From: Fredricksoniimonas sp964643325
GTDB lineage: Bacteria; Omnitrophota; Gorgyraeia; Zapsychrales; Fredricksoniimonadaceae
Assembly: GCA_964643325.1 (NCBI GenBank)
Contig: CAZXSE010000004.1
Span: forward strand, 1 to 64,000
DNA: 64,000 nucleotides
Direction of reading: 5' to 3'
Shown here: piece after piece, positions 30,767-40,109 of the stretch
Layout: each line of letters begins with the position of its first letter
Position numbering within the stretch: position 1 is the first letter of the stretch
The notes under the pieces: model-generated
Seen by the model: only the letters and a program-made list of their open reading frames with translations
What the model was told of the DNA's origin: nothing
Databases searched by the model: none
Made by a program: the position numbers and the translations under genes

Positions 30767-31666
30767 ATGACAGACAAGCCGCTGCATGTTCCCGTAATGC
30801 CCGTCGAGGCTGATGCCTTGCTGGCGCTGCGTCCCGGCGCGGTCGTGGTGGATTGCACGCTGGGCCTCGGAGGGCACGCGGCATTGATCGCCGCGAAGAT
30901 CGGGCCCGAAGGGCATCTGATCGGGATCGATCAGGACGCGAACGCCCTGGCCTTTGCGCGCGAGCGTCTCGCGGATTTTCACGGACGGCTTGATATCGTT
31001 CAAAGCAATTTCAGCAAACTCGATGGAATATTGAAGGGCCTGGGAGTGGAGGCGGCGGACGCCTTCCTGTTCGATCTGGGCGTCTCAAGCTTGCAGCTTG
31101 ATACGCCTGAAAGAGGTTTCAGTTTTCGCTGTGACGGGCCTCTGGATATGCGTATGGACACAGGATCAGGATCGCCGGCACAGGACCTTGTTAACGGATT
31201 TTCCGAGAAAGAACTGGCGGATGTGATCTTTCATTACGGCGAGGAGCGGTTCGCCAAGCGCATTGCCCGGCATATTGTCGCGGCGCGCGCCGGAACGCGC
31301 ATCACCACAACGGCGCAACTGGCGGATATCGTGTTGCGTTCGTTGCCGCGCGGGTATCAGCGGGAGAGGTTGCATCCGGCCACGCGGACGTTCCAGGCAT
31401 TGCGCATTGCCGTTAATCGGGAGTTGGATGTATTGGAGGAAGCGCTGGCGCAGGCGTTCGGGCATTTGAAAGCCGGCGGCAGGATCGCGGTCATCGCATT
31501 TCATTCGCTTGAGGACAGGATCGTCAAAGAAAGGTTCAAGGCGCTGGCGCGTTCGGGATGCGGAGTGCTGGTGACCAAGAAACCGTTAAGGCCTTCCGAG
31601 GCCGAGTGCGCCGTGAACCCGCGTGCGCATAGCGCCCGGTTCAGGGCTTTTGAAAGGGCAGCGTAA
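30767..31666 (+). CDS. rsmH: 16S rRNA (cytosine1402-N4)-methyltransferase RsmH
   Basis: A 299-residue methyltransferase. The SAM site is in VDCTLGLGGHAALIAAKIGPEGHLIGIDQD; FLFDLGVSSLQLDTPERGFSF and DMRMD are family hallmarks, as is IAVIAFHSLEDRIVK near the end. It methylates C1402 in the ribosomal P site. It follows the 95-residue gene after 22 bases and its stop is one base from ftsL. Confidence 0.95.
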   Translation: MTDKPLHVPVMPVEADALLALRPGAVVVDCTLGLGGHAALIAAKIGPEGHLIGIDQDANALAFARERLADFHGRLDIVQSNFSKLDGILKGLGVEAADAFLFDLGVSSLQLDTPERGFSFRCDGPLDMRMDTGSGSPAQDLVNGFSEKELADVIFHYGEERFAKRIARHIVAARAGTRITTTAQLADIVLRSLPRGYQRERLHPATRTFQALRIAVNRELDVLEEALAQAFGHLKAGGRIAVIAFHSLEDRIVKERFKALARSGCGVLVTKKPLRPSEAECAVNPRAHSARFRAFERAA

Positions 31667-31667
31667 C

Positions 31668-32021
31668 ATGAATCATTTCCTCAAAGGCATGCTTGTTATT
31701 ACGATAATGGCTCTGCTTTATATTCATCTGCAGATGAATATTTACGCGCTGGGCTATGAGGGGAGAAAGAACGAGGCCCGCGTGGAACAGCTGGCTGAGC
31801 GTAATTCCCAGGTCCGTAATGATGTCCTGCGCCTGAAATCATCCGATAATATCGGCCGTGAGCTTCTGGGCAAGGAGAACGCGTACCAGTTCGCCAGCCG
31901 CCGTGATGTGGTTGAGGTGGAATCAGGGGCTGAGGCCGGATCGCTTGTCTCGCGCATGGCCCAGGGCCAGGGTTTTCTGGGAAGGATCATGACGGTCGCT
32001 TTTGTCCCGAACCGCCCCTGA
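31668..32021 (+). CDS. ftsL: FtsL-like bitopic division protein
   Basis: A 117-residue protein with one membrane helix at about residues 5-24 followed by a short heptad-like segment (RVEQLAERNSQVRNDVLRLKSSDNI), the FtsL layout. FtsL joins FtsB and FtsQ to control the FtsWI wall synthase. Sequence identity is weak in this family, so the call rests on topology and on its place between rsmH and ftsI. The ATG at 31668 is just past the rsmH stop. Confidence 0.75.
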   Translation: MNHFLKGMLVITIMALLYIHLQMNIYALGYEGRKNEARVEQLAERNSQVRNDVLRLKSSDNIGRELLGKENAYQFASRRDVVEVESGAEAGSLVSRMAQGQGFLGRIMTVAFVPNRP

Positions 32022-32123
32022 TCCGGTCTTTATAAAATAAGTATTTTTTACTTTTTATCCTTCCAAAATTATTTAGAATTAGTATAAAAGCATCACAAAC
32101 CATTTTTAAAAAAGCCGCTGTCC

Positions 32124-33809
32124 TTGCATTTTCAAAAATATCCCACACGCGTCGCGTTGATATTCTTCGCCTTCCTTTTTTGTATTATCCTTTTCATGAT
32201 CAAGCTTGCGCTCATCCAGGTCTTCCGTTTTGATTATCTGGCCGCGAAGGCGGACAAGCAGCACAATCATATCGTTGAACTGCAGCCGCTCAGAGGCGCG
32301 ATCTACGACAGGAACATGCATGCGCTGGCGCTCAATGTGCCGGCTTATTCGTTGTTCGTGAACCCGCGCGGCATGAGCGCGGAGCAGAAGGCCGCGGCGG
32401 CGCGCGCGATCGCCAAGATCATCGGCGGCAGCACCGAGGACCTTTTGCAGCGGATGTCAAAGCCTAAGTATTTTGTCTGGGTCGCGCGCAGGCTCGGGCT
32501 CGAACAGTACGAGGCGCTCAAGGCGCAAAAGATCCCCGGGGCCGGCTTTATCAAGGAAAGCCGCAGGTTCTATCCTAACGGCGATCTTGCGGCGCATTTG
32601 ATCGGGTTCTCCAATATTGATAATCAGGGCCTGCAGGGCGTCGAGCTTGAGTACGACGCGCATCTGCGCGGGACCAAAGGCATGGCGCAGTTCCTGAGGG
32701 ACGCGCGCATGCGTGATCTTCTGATCGAGAAGGATTTTGTCGCCTCCCGCAACGGCGACAGCGTTGTCCTGACCATTGATGAGACGATCCAGTTCATTGC
32801 CGAACAGGCGCTGGAGAAGGCGTTCACCCGGTATCATGCGATCAGCGCGTCGATCATCGTGCTTGACCCGGCGACAGGGGAGGTGCTGGCGTTCGCCAAC
32901 CGTCCGACGTTCCATCCGGAGAAACCTGACGCGTCGCCCATGGAACACCGCACGAACAGGGCCGCGGTCTTTGTTTATGAGCCGGGGTCGGTGTTCAAGA
33001 TCGTCACGGCCGCCGCAGGCCTTGAGACCCGGGCCTTCAAGGAAGACGATATTATTTTCTGCGAGAACGGCGAATACCGCGTCGCGAACAATATTTTGCA
33101 TGATGTGCATCCTTACGGGGCGTTGACATACCGGCAGGTGGTGGAAAATTCCAGCAATATCGGTTTTACCAAGATCGCGCAGAAGATCGGCCCGGACAAG
33201 GTCTATGAATACGCGCGCAAGTTCCATTTTGGCATGCGCACGGGCATCGGCATGGCCGGTGAGGTTTCTGGATGGCTCAAACATCCTTCACAGTGGTCCA
33301 AGACGTCCATCGGGGCGATCCCCATCGGGCATGAAGTGACGGTCACGTCGATCCAGCTGGTGAGCGCGATCGCGGCCATTGCCAATGACGGACGGTACAT
33401 GAAACCGTATTATGTGAAAGCCATTACCGATCCGGGCGGGCGCGTGCTGCGCGAATTCCATCCCCAGCCGTTGGATCAGGTCATTCATGCGGATATTGCG
33501 CGCCGGCTCAAAAGCATTCTACAGGGCGTGGTCGATACCGGGACCGCCAAGCCGGCCAAGATGAAGGACATTACGGCCGCGGGCAAGACCGGAACGGCGC
33601 AGAAGATCGAAGGCCGGACCTATTCGCACAGCAAGTTCGTGGCATCGTTCATCGGGTTCGCGCCCGTCGAGGACCCAAAGTTCGCGATCGTTGTCACGGT
33701 TGACAGCCCCAGGCCTGTTTATTACGGCGGGGTCGTGGCAGCGCCGGTCTTTAAGGAGGTCGTTGAGAATTCGCTGCGGTATCTAGCTTCCAGGAAAGGA
33801 AAGTTGTGA
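32124..33809 (+). CDS. ftsI: Penicillin-binding protein FtsI (class B, division transpeptidase)
   Basis: A 561-residue class B PBP. One membrane helix (about 10-30) is followed by the dimerisation domain (LRGAIYDRNMHALALN) and the transpeptidase domain: SVFK (EPGSVFKIVTA) with the acylated serine, SSN in VENSSNIGF, and KTGTAQK. It cross-links septal peptidoglycan. The start is a TTG at 32124, needed to keep the membrane helix whole; no clear ribosome site. About 100 bases of AT-rich sequence separate it from ftsL and contain a TATAAA at 32083, perhaps an internal promoter. Confidence 0.93.
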   Translation: MHFQKYPTRVALIFFAFLFCIILFMIKLALIQVFRFDYLAAKADKQHNHIVELQPLRGAIYDRNMHALALNVPAYSLFVNPRGMSAEQKAAAARAIAKIIGGSTEDLLQRMSKPKYFVWVARRLGLEQYEALKAQKIPGAGFIKESRRFYPNGDLAAHLIGFSNIDNQGLQGVELEYDAHLRGTKGMAQFLRDARMRDLLIEKDFVASRNGDSVVLTIDETIQFIAEQALEKAFTRYHAISASIIVLDPATGEVLAFANRPTFHPEKPDASPMEHRTNRAAVFVYEPGSVFKIVTAAAGLETRAFKEDDIIFCENGEYRVANNILHDVHPYGALTYRQVVENSSNIGFTKIAQKIGPDKVYEYARKFHFGMRTGIGMAGEVSGWLKHPSQWSKTSIGAIPIGHEVTVTSIQLVSAIAAIANDGRYMKPYYVKAITDPGGRVLREFHPQPLDQVIHADIARRLKSILQGVVDTGTAKPAKMKDITAAGKTGTAQKIEGRTYSHSKFVASFIGFAPVEDPKFAIVVTVDSPRPVYYGGVVAAPVFKEVVENSLRYLASRKGKL

Positions 33810-35290
33810 TGCTGTTAAAAGACCTTGTTGCGAATGAACGGATGGCCGCCATGCCCCAGGCGTGGATGACGATGGATATTCCGGCGGTGTGGGATGATTC
33901 GCGCCGCGTAACGCCGGGAAGTTTGTTCGCGGCCCTGCCTCCGCCGGAGGGCATGACGCAGCACGGGGGATCTTTCATCCCCGAGGCGCTGGCCAAAGGG
34001 GCGGCGGCGGTGATCCTTCCCGCGCCCGAGGCATCTGGCTGGCAGGCGCGCCATCCCGGTGTCTGTTTTATCGGCGCACAAAACCCGCGCGAAGTGTTCC
34101 AGGAGGCTGTTGTCCGTTTTTACGGTGATCCGTCCGGAAAGATCCGGGTCATGGGTGTGACCGGCACCAACGGCAAGACCACGATCACGTATTTTCTTGA
34201 GGCCATTCTCAAGGCGGCGGGCCGGAGGACCGGGGTGGTCGGCACGGTCAATCGCCGGGTCGGAAGCCGCGTTCTGGTATCGAAGAACACGACGCCGGGA
34301 TTCCTGGACAATCAGATGTTCCTGGCCGACCTCGTCGCGGACGGCGTCAGCCATGCGGTCATGGAGATCTCCTCACACGCGCTCGCGCAGGGAAGGGTCG
34401 CGCGCATTGACTTTGTGAACGGTATTTTTACGAACCTGACCGGCGACCATCTGGATTTTCACGGGACCATGGAGGCGTATTTCCAGGCCAAGGCAAAACT
34501 TTTCGCCGGTCTTGATCCTGACGCGGTCGCGATCATTAACGCGGACGATGTTTACGGCCAGCGCCTGCGGGGGATGACGCGCGGCCGGGTGATCACCTAT
34601 GCCATCGATGCGCCGGCGGATGTGACCGCCCATGTTGAAAGTTTTAACCTGGCGGGCACCCGTTTCCGGATCAGGTTCTTCGACCAGGAGATCCTCATTG
34701 ATACGCATTTCATCGGCCGGCACAATGTTTATAATATCCTTGCCGCGTTCGCGGCGGGCCTCGGGGAGAGCATTGATCCTGACGTGATGGCCCGGGGCAT
34801 CGCATCCCTTGAATGCGTGCCCGGCCGCCTGGAAAGGGTCAACGGCGGACAGGACTTTTTCGTGTTCATCGATTACGCGCATACGCACGACGGGCTGGAG
34901 AATGTGCTGACGGCCCTGAAGGCGGTGCCGCACCACCGGCTGATCGTGGTGTTCGGCTGCGGCGGCGACCGCGACCGGACGAAACGCCCGAAGATGGGCA
35001 AGGTCGCGTGCGCGCTTGCGGACCATGCCATTATCACGTCGGATAATCCGCGCAATGAGGACCCCGACGCGATCATCGCTGAGATCATCCCGGGCTTTTC
35101 CCGGAATATGTACGAGGTCCGTCCGGACAGAGAGGATGCCATTGCGCGGGCACTCGCCATGGCAACAACGAATGACATTGTGCTGTTGGCGGGCAAAGGC
35201 CATGAGACGTATCAGGTGCTGAAGAACAACAGGATCGTGCCTTGCGTGGAGCGGGATATTGTCATGAGGATCCTTGGCGGTCGGTCATAA
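33809..35290 (+). CDS. murE: UDP-MurNAc-L-Ala-D-Glu:meso-diaminopimelate ligase MurE
   Basis: A 493-residue Mur ligase. ATP site GVTGTNGKTTITYF (about 110-120); central motif EISSHALAQGR; C-terminal DNPRNEDP is the specificity motif for meso-diaminopimelate rather than lysine, which indicates Gram-negative-type peptidoglycan. ATG at 33809 overlaps the ftsI stop by one base, and an AGGAAAGG ribosome site precedes it. Confidence 0.95.
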   Translation: MLLKDLVANERMAAMPQAWMTMDIPAVWDDSRRVTPGSLFAALPPPEGMTQHGGSFIPEALAKGAAAVILPAPEASGWQARHPGVCFIGAQNPREVFQEAVVRFYGDPSGKIRVMGVTGTNGKTTITYFLEAILKAAGRRTGVVGTVNRRVGSRVLVSKNTTPGFLDNQMFLADLVADGVSHAVMEISSHALAQGRVARIDFVNGIFTNLTGDHLDFHGTMEAYFQAKAKLFAGLDPDAVAIINADDVYGQRLRGMTRGRVITYAIDAPADVTAHVESFNLAGTRFRIRFFDQEILIDTHFIGRHNVYNILAAFAAGLGESIDPDVMARGIASLECVPGRLERVNGGQDFFVFIDYAHTHDGLENVLTALKAVPHHRLIVVFGCGGDRDRTKRPKMGKVACALADHAIITSDNPRNEDPDAIIAEIIPGFSRNMYEVRPDREDAIARALAMATTNDIVLLAGKGHETYQVLKNNRIVPCVERDIVMRILGGRS

Positions 35291-35291
35291 T

Positions 35292-36659
35292 ATGGCGGCA
35301 TTCACATTCACCGAGATACTGGCATGTACGGGCGGCGCGCTGGCGGCGGGCGAGGCTGTCGGGCGCGTGCGCGGCGTATCCACGGATACGCGCAGCCTCC
35401 GGCGGGGCGAGCTTTTTGTGGCCATCCGGGGTAAGAAATTCGACGGGCATGATCTGTTGAAGGAGGCCGCGCAACAAGGCGCGGCGGCACTGCTGGTGTG
35501 CCGCAGGGATATCAGGATGCCGCCGGGCGTTGCGGTGATCTGCGTCAAGGATACGGTCAAGGCCCTCGGGCATATGGCGCGGCATCACCGCGACCGGTTC
35601 AACATTCCGGTCATTGCCATTACGGGCAGCGCGGGAAAGACATCGACCAAGGAATTGATCGCCGCGGTCCTTCGCAAGAAATATCGCGTTCTTTGCAATC
35701 AGGCGTCGCATAACAATCATATGGGTGTGCCGCAAACGCTGTTGCGTCTGACGCCGCGGCATGAGGCCGCGGTCATCGAGATGGGGACGAATCATCCCGG
35801 CGAGATCGCCTGGTTGGCGGAAGTGGCGCGCCCGACCATGGCGGTCGTCACGAATGTAGGCGCGTCGCACCTCGAAGGGCTCGGCAGTCCCGAGGGGGTT
35901 TATCGGGAGAAACTTTCATTACTGGGATCTTTGCCCAAACAAGGGCCTGTGATCCTCAATGCCGACGACCGGTACTGGTCCCGGCTTTTGAAAAGAAAAG
36001 GCGTTGTCTCTTACGGCATCCGGGCGAAGGCTGATGTGCGGGCGCAGGATATCACGGCCGGCAAGGGGAAGGTCTTTTTCAGGGTAGCCCGCGGCGGCCG
36101 GTTCTGCGCGCGCGGCGCGTCGAAGGCCATGGTCTATAACGCGCTGGCAGCCATCGCGTGCGGCCGGCTGATGAAGGTCCCGGAGCTCAAGATCCGTCAG
36201 GCGCTTGCAAGGGCGAAGCCCGCGAAAGGACGCCAGCGTGCACTGCGGGCGAACGGTGTCAGCGTCATTGACGATACCTACAATGCCAATCCGTTGTCTT
36301 ACAGCAATGCCATTGACATGCTGGGAATGGCCTCATGCCCGGGCCGCAGGGTCCTTGTCGCCGGGGATATGTTGGAATTAGGGCGCGCTTCCGGCGGTTT
36401 GCACCGTGATACAGGCCGGCAGGCGGCTGCGGGAGGCGTGGACGCGCTGTTCGCTTTTGGTCCGGGAGCGCGGCTGATGTTCGAGGCTGCGCGCCGGGAT
36501 AAACCCGGGATCGGCGGGGCTCATTTTCGGGATCAGGAGCGCCTGATCAAGGGTTTGCAAGAGTATCTTCGCCGAGGGGACATCCTTCTGGTGAAAGGCT
36601 CGCGCGGCATGCGCATGGAAAAGGTCGTTGAGAATATCATGGTCTTTTTGAAAGGATAA
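35292..36659 (+). CDS. murF: UDP-MurNAc-tripeptide:D-Ala-D-Ala ligase MurF
   Basis: A 455-residue Mur ligase adding the D-Ala-D-Ala dipeptide to complete the UDP-MurNAc-pentapeptide. ATP site ITGSAGKTSTKELIAAVL; EMGTNHPGEIAWLAEVARP and VIDDTYNANPLSYSNAI are MurF hallmarks. The ATG at 35292 is one base past the murE stop. Its D-Ala-D-Ala substrate would come from the Ddl half of the MurC-Ddl fusion downstream. Confidence 0.95.
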   Translation: MAAFTFTEILACTGGALAAGEAVGRVRGVSTDTRSLRRGELFVAIRGKKFDGHDLLKEAAQQGAAALLVCRRDIRMPPGVAVICVKDTVKALGHMARHHRDRFNIPVIAITGSAGKTSTKELIAAVLRKKYRVLCNQASHNNHMGVPQTLLRLTPRHEAAVIEMGTNHPGEIAWLAEVARPTMAVVTNVGASHLEGLGSPEGVYREKLSLLGSLPKQGPVILNADDRYWSRLLKRKGVVSYGIRAKADVRAQDITAGKGKVFFRVARGGRFCARGASKAMVYNALAAIACGRLMKVPELKIRQALARAKPAKGRQRALRANGVSVIDDTYNANPLSYSNAIDMLGMASCPGRRVLVAGDMLELGRASGGLHRDTGRQAAAGGVDALFAFGPGARLMFEAARRDKPGIGGAHFRDQERLIKGLQEYLRRGDILLVKGSRGMRMEKVVENIMVFLKG

Positions 36660-36662
36660 GAA

Positions 36663-37754
36663 ATGTTCTACTATTTGTCGCTGTTGCGGTACGAGTTCTT
36701 CCCGCTCAACATTTTTAAATACATCACGTTCCGTGCGGGCATGGCCGCGGTAACGACCTTCCTGATCTGCATTATCGTCGGGCCGTGGTTGATCCGCAAA
36801 CTTAAGGAATGGGATCTTGGAGAGAAGCCGGTCACGGGCGCGGGCAGGGGCGAGGTCCTTGGTAAGGAGCTCAAGTCCAAAGCGGGTACGCCGACCATGG
36901 GCGGGATATTGATCGTCGGCAGCATCCTGTTGTCGGTATTCTTGTGGGCTGATCTGCGCAATCCCTATATCCTGTTGACGATGTTGACCGCGTTGTGGCT
37001 GGCCGTGCTGGGCTTCTTTGATGATTACATGAAATTGAAAGGGATCTGCAAGAACGGCCTGAGCGCGCGGACAAAAATGATCTGGCAGGTCATCCTGGCG
37101 GGCATTGTCGGTTTTTATATTTATACCCAGCTGCATGTGGCGACCACGCTGGATGTGCCGTTCTTCAAAAGCCTGGCCATGGACCTGGGCGCGTTCTATA
37201 TCCTTTTTGTCATGCTCATTGTGGTCGGGACGTCGAACGCGGTGAACCTTACCGACGGGCTTGACGGCCTGGCCATTGGCTGCACGCTGATCGTGGCCAT
37301 GACCATGGGGGTCTTGTGCTATATCAGCGGCAATATCAATTTCAGCCAGTACCTGTTCATCCCGTATATTCCCGGAACAGGGGAATTGACCGTGTTCTGC
37401 GCCGCGATCGCCGGAGCGAGCCTGGGGTTCTTGTGGTTCAACGCGCATCCGGCGGATATTTTCATGGGCGATGTGGGGGCGCTGGCCATCGGCGGCACCC
37501 TCGGGATCATTGCGGTGTTCATCAAGAAAGAACTGCTCTTGGTGATCCTCGGCGGCGTCTTTGTATGGGAAGCGCTTTCGGTCATGCTGCAGGTGGCGTC
37601 GTTCAAATTGAGAAAGAAACGGATATTCCTGTGTTCGCCTTATCATCATCATTTGCAGAAACTCAACTGGGCGGAATCCAAGATCGTGATCCGGTTCTGG
37701 ATCGTGGGCATCATTCTGGCGCTCGTGACGATCACGACGCTGAAAATACGTTAG
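36663..37754 (+). CDS. mraY: Phospho-N-acetylmuramoyl-pentapeptide transferase MraY
   Basis: A 363-residue integral membrane enzyme that transfers phospho-MurNAc-pentapeptide to undecaprenyl phosphate, forming lipid I. About ten membrane helices. Active-site motifs: AGTPTMGG, GFFDDYMK, NAVNLTDGLDGLA, FMGDVGALAIGG and the histidine triad PYHHHLQ. Length is normal. Three bases after murF. Confidence 0.96.
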   Translation: MFYYLSLLRYEFFPLNIFKYITFRAGMAAVTTFLICIIVGPWLIRKLKEWDLGEKPVTGAGRGEVLGKELKSKAGTPTMGGILIVGSILLSVFLWADLRNPYILLTMLTALWLAVLGFFDDYMKLKGICKNGLSARTKMIWQVILAGIVGFYIYTQLHVATTLDVPFFKSLAMDLGAFYILFVMLIVVGTSNAVNLTDGLDGLAIGCTLIVAMTMGVLCYISGNINFSQYLFIPYIPGTGELTVFCAAIAGASLGFLWFNAHPADIFMGDVGALAIGGTLGIIAVFIKKELLLVILGGVFVWEALSVMLQVASFKLRKKRIFLCSPYHHHLQKLNWAESKIVIRFWIVGIILALVTITTLKIR

Positions 37755-37761
37755 GGGCTCT

Positions 37762-39015
37762 ATGGACTTAAGGGGAAAGAAAGTAACGATCATTGGCGCG
37801 GCCCGCAGCGGGATCGCGGCGGCTGATCTGGCGCTCGCGCTCGGCGGCATCCCGAGGATCTCGGACGCGAGGCCGCTTGCTGATATCGAGCCGGCGCTTG
37901 CCGGGTTGAAGGACCGGTCACGGGTGGTCGTTGAAGCGGGCGGGCACACGCAGGCATTCATCCAGGATTCCGATCTTGTAGTGGCAAGCCCCGGTGTGTG
38001 GAAAGACGCCGCGCCCGTGGCATGGGCACGGGAGAAGAACATCCCCGTCTGGGGCGAGATCGAGCTCGCCTGGCGTTATTGCACGCGGCCTGTGATCGCG
38101 GTCACGGGATCGAACGGTAAAACCACGACGGCAACGCTGATCGCGGAAGTCCTGAAGGCCGCCGGCAGGAGGGCGTGCCTGTGCGGTAATGTGGGAACGC
38201 CTTTTTCCCGTCATGTGATGGACGCTGATGTGGAGATCTTCGTGGTGGAGATCAGTTCTTTCCAGCTTGAACTGACCGAACTTTTTCGTCCGCGCGTGGC
38301 TGTGCTGACGAATTTCAGTCAGAACCATCTGGACCGTCATCCTGACATGCAGGATTATTTTGATGCCAAGCGGCGCCTGTTCATGAACCAGTCGCCGTTC
38401 GATCACGCGGTGCTGAATTTTGCGGATGAATGGGCGCGCAAGGTCCAGGGGAGCACGAAGGCCCAGATCAGGTTCTTTAACAAGGACGGGGACACGGGCA
38501 ATCCTGATCATCTGGCCGTGCTTGAGGTCGCCCGCGTCATGGGCATTGCGGATGAGATAACGCACAAGGTGTTTGAAACTTTTCCGGGGGTAGAGCATCG
38601 TCTGGAGCGTGTGCGCGTGCTGGATGGCGTGACATATATCAATGATTCTAAGGACACAACGGTCGAGTCCGGCCGCTGGGCGCTCATGATGGTGCCCGCG
38701 CCGATCATCTGGATCTGCGGTGGCGGAGGAAAGAACCTGGAATATGATTCCCTCAGGGACCTTGCGCGAAAGAGCGTCAAAAAGATGATCATCCTGACGC
38801 AGGATGAAAGTTCCAGGAAGACATTGCACCGGACGTTCGACGGGGTTGTTCCTGTTGAAGACCATACGGACATGGCGGCAGCGGTGCGCTCGGCGCGCGC
38901 CCAGGCCGTTGCCGGGGACAAGGTGCTCCTGAGCCCCATGTTCACCAGTTATGACATGTTCGATAATTTTGAACACCGCGGCAGGGTCTTTAAGGAGATC
39001 GTCAACAGCCTATGA
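37762..39015 (+). CDS. murD: UDP-MurNAc-L-Ala:D-glutamate ligase MurD
   Basis: A 417-residue Mur ligase, second in the peptide-building order. N-terminal Rossmann-like region (VTIIGAARSGIAAADLA), ATP site VTGSNGKTTTATL, the EISSFQLE motif, and YINDSKDTTVESGRWAL in the C-terminal domain. It is slightly shorter than the usual 430-450 residues with no motif missing. It begins eight bases after mraY and overlaps ftsW by four bases. Confidence 0.95.
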   Translation: MDLRGKKVTIIGAARSGIAAADLALALGGIPRISDARPLADIEPALAGLKDRSRVVVEAGGHTQAFIQDSDLVVASPGVWKDAAPVAWAREKNIPVWGEIELAWRYCTRPVIAVTGSNGKTTTATLIAEVLKAAGRRACLCGNVGTPFSRHVMDADVEIFVVEISSFQLELTELFRPRVAVLTNFSQNHLDRHPDMQDYFDAKRRLFMNQSPFDHAVLNFADEWARKVQGSTKAQIRFFNKDGDTGNPDHLAVLEVARVMGIADEITHKVFETFPGVEHRLERVRVLDGVTYINDSKDTTVESGRWALMMVPAPIIWICGGGGKNLEYDSLRDLARKSVKKMIILTQDESSRKTLHRTFDGVVPVEDHTDMAAAVRSARAQAVAGDKVLLSPMFTSYDMFDNFEHRGRVFKEIVNSL

Positions 39016-40106
39016 GGGATATCCGCGCTTCTTTCTTCGCATCGTTCATCATGCTCGTGTGCCTGGGCATTGTCATGATCTACAGTTCCAGCGGCATGTA
39101 CGCGCTCGAGGTCATGGACAACAGCAGCCATTTTCTCGTCCGTCATCTGATGTTCCTGGCGATCGGGGCGGTGATGATGTGGTATGTGATGATCATGGAT
39201 TACCGCGACCTTCAGAAATACGCGAAATACCTGCTGGCGGCAGCGCTTATCATGCTCGTCCTGGTCCTTATCCCGCATGTCGGCAAGGTCTCTTCCGGCG
39301 CGCGCCGCTGGTTCGGTTTTGGGCCCATTAATTTTCAGCCCTCGGAATATGCCAAGGTGGCGATGATCATTTATCTGGCCGATCTGTTCACGCGCAAGCG
39401 CGCGATGATGCGTTCTTTCTGGCACGGCTTTCTCCCGGCGATCCTGGTGATGGGGCTGATGTGCGCGCTCATCATCAAACAGCCGGACCTGGGCAATACC
39501 GTTCTTGTCGCGGTCATTACGATGTCCATGTATTTCGTGGCCGGCGGGCGTAAGAGTGTTTTTGCGGCCATCGCCGCTCTGGCCGTGCCGCTGATGACGG
39601 TCCTTGTCCTCGCGGAGCCTTACCGCATTCGTCGTGTGGTCGCGTTCATGAACCCCTGGGCGGACGCGCAAGGGGCGGGATTCCAGCTTTCGCAGTCGCA
39701 GATCGCGCTGGGTTCCGGCGGGTTCTGGGGTGTCGGCCTTGGCAAGAGCGTGCAAAAGCTCTTTTATCTGCCCGCGGCGCATACGGATTTCATTTTTTCG
39801 ATCATCGGCGAGGAGCTCGGGTTCCTGGGGGCGCTGGCCGTCGTGGCCCTGTTCGGCGTTTTCATCTGGCAGGGAACACGCATCATCCGCAATGCCCGCG
39901 ACCCGTTCGGTTATTTCCTGGCCGTCGGGATCATGGTCATGCTCAGCATCCAGGTCGTTGTCAATATCGGCGTCAGCATTGGCGCGCTGCCGACCAAGGG
40001 GCTGCCGCTGCCCTTGATCAGTTATGGCGGCTCGGCCCTTATTTTCAATATGATCGCCGTGGGGCTGATGCTCAATATTTCACGCACTCAGGATATCGGC
40101 GGATAA
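39012..40106 (+). CDS. ftsW: Division-specific SEDS glycosyltransferase FtsW
   Basis: A 364-residue SEDS protein with about ten membrane helices. Markers are GARRWFGFGPINFQPSEYAK, the KQPDLGNTVL segment, HTDFIFSIIGEELGFLG and the closing TKGLPLPLISYGGSALIFNM. It polymerises glycan strands at the septum with FtsI. It overlaps murD by four bases; murG follows three bases after its stop. Confidence 0.95.
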   Translation: MRDIRASFFASFIMLVCLGIVMIYSSSGMYALEVMDNSSHFLVRHLMFLAIGAVMMWYVMIMDYRDLQKYAKYLLAAALIMLVLVLIPHVGKVSSGARRWFGFGPINFQPSEYAKVAMIIYLADLFTRKRAMMRSFWHGFLPAILVMGLMCALIIKQPDLGNTVLVAVITMSMYFVAGGRKSVFAAIAALAVPLMTVLVLAEPYRIRRVVAFMNPWADAQGAGFQLSQSQIALGSGGFWGVGLGKSVQKLFYLPAAHTDFIFSIIGEELGFLGALAVVALFGVFIWQGTRIIRNARDPFGYFLAVGIMVMLSIQVVVNIGVSIGALPTKGLPLPLISYGGSALIFNMIAVGLMLNISRTQDIGG

Positions 40107-40109
40107 CAT

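Noticed and set aside
36378..38042. Minus-strand open frame of 554 codons opposite murF, mraY and murD
   Set aside because: It spans three well-supported genes and has an arginine/histidine-rich shadow composition.
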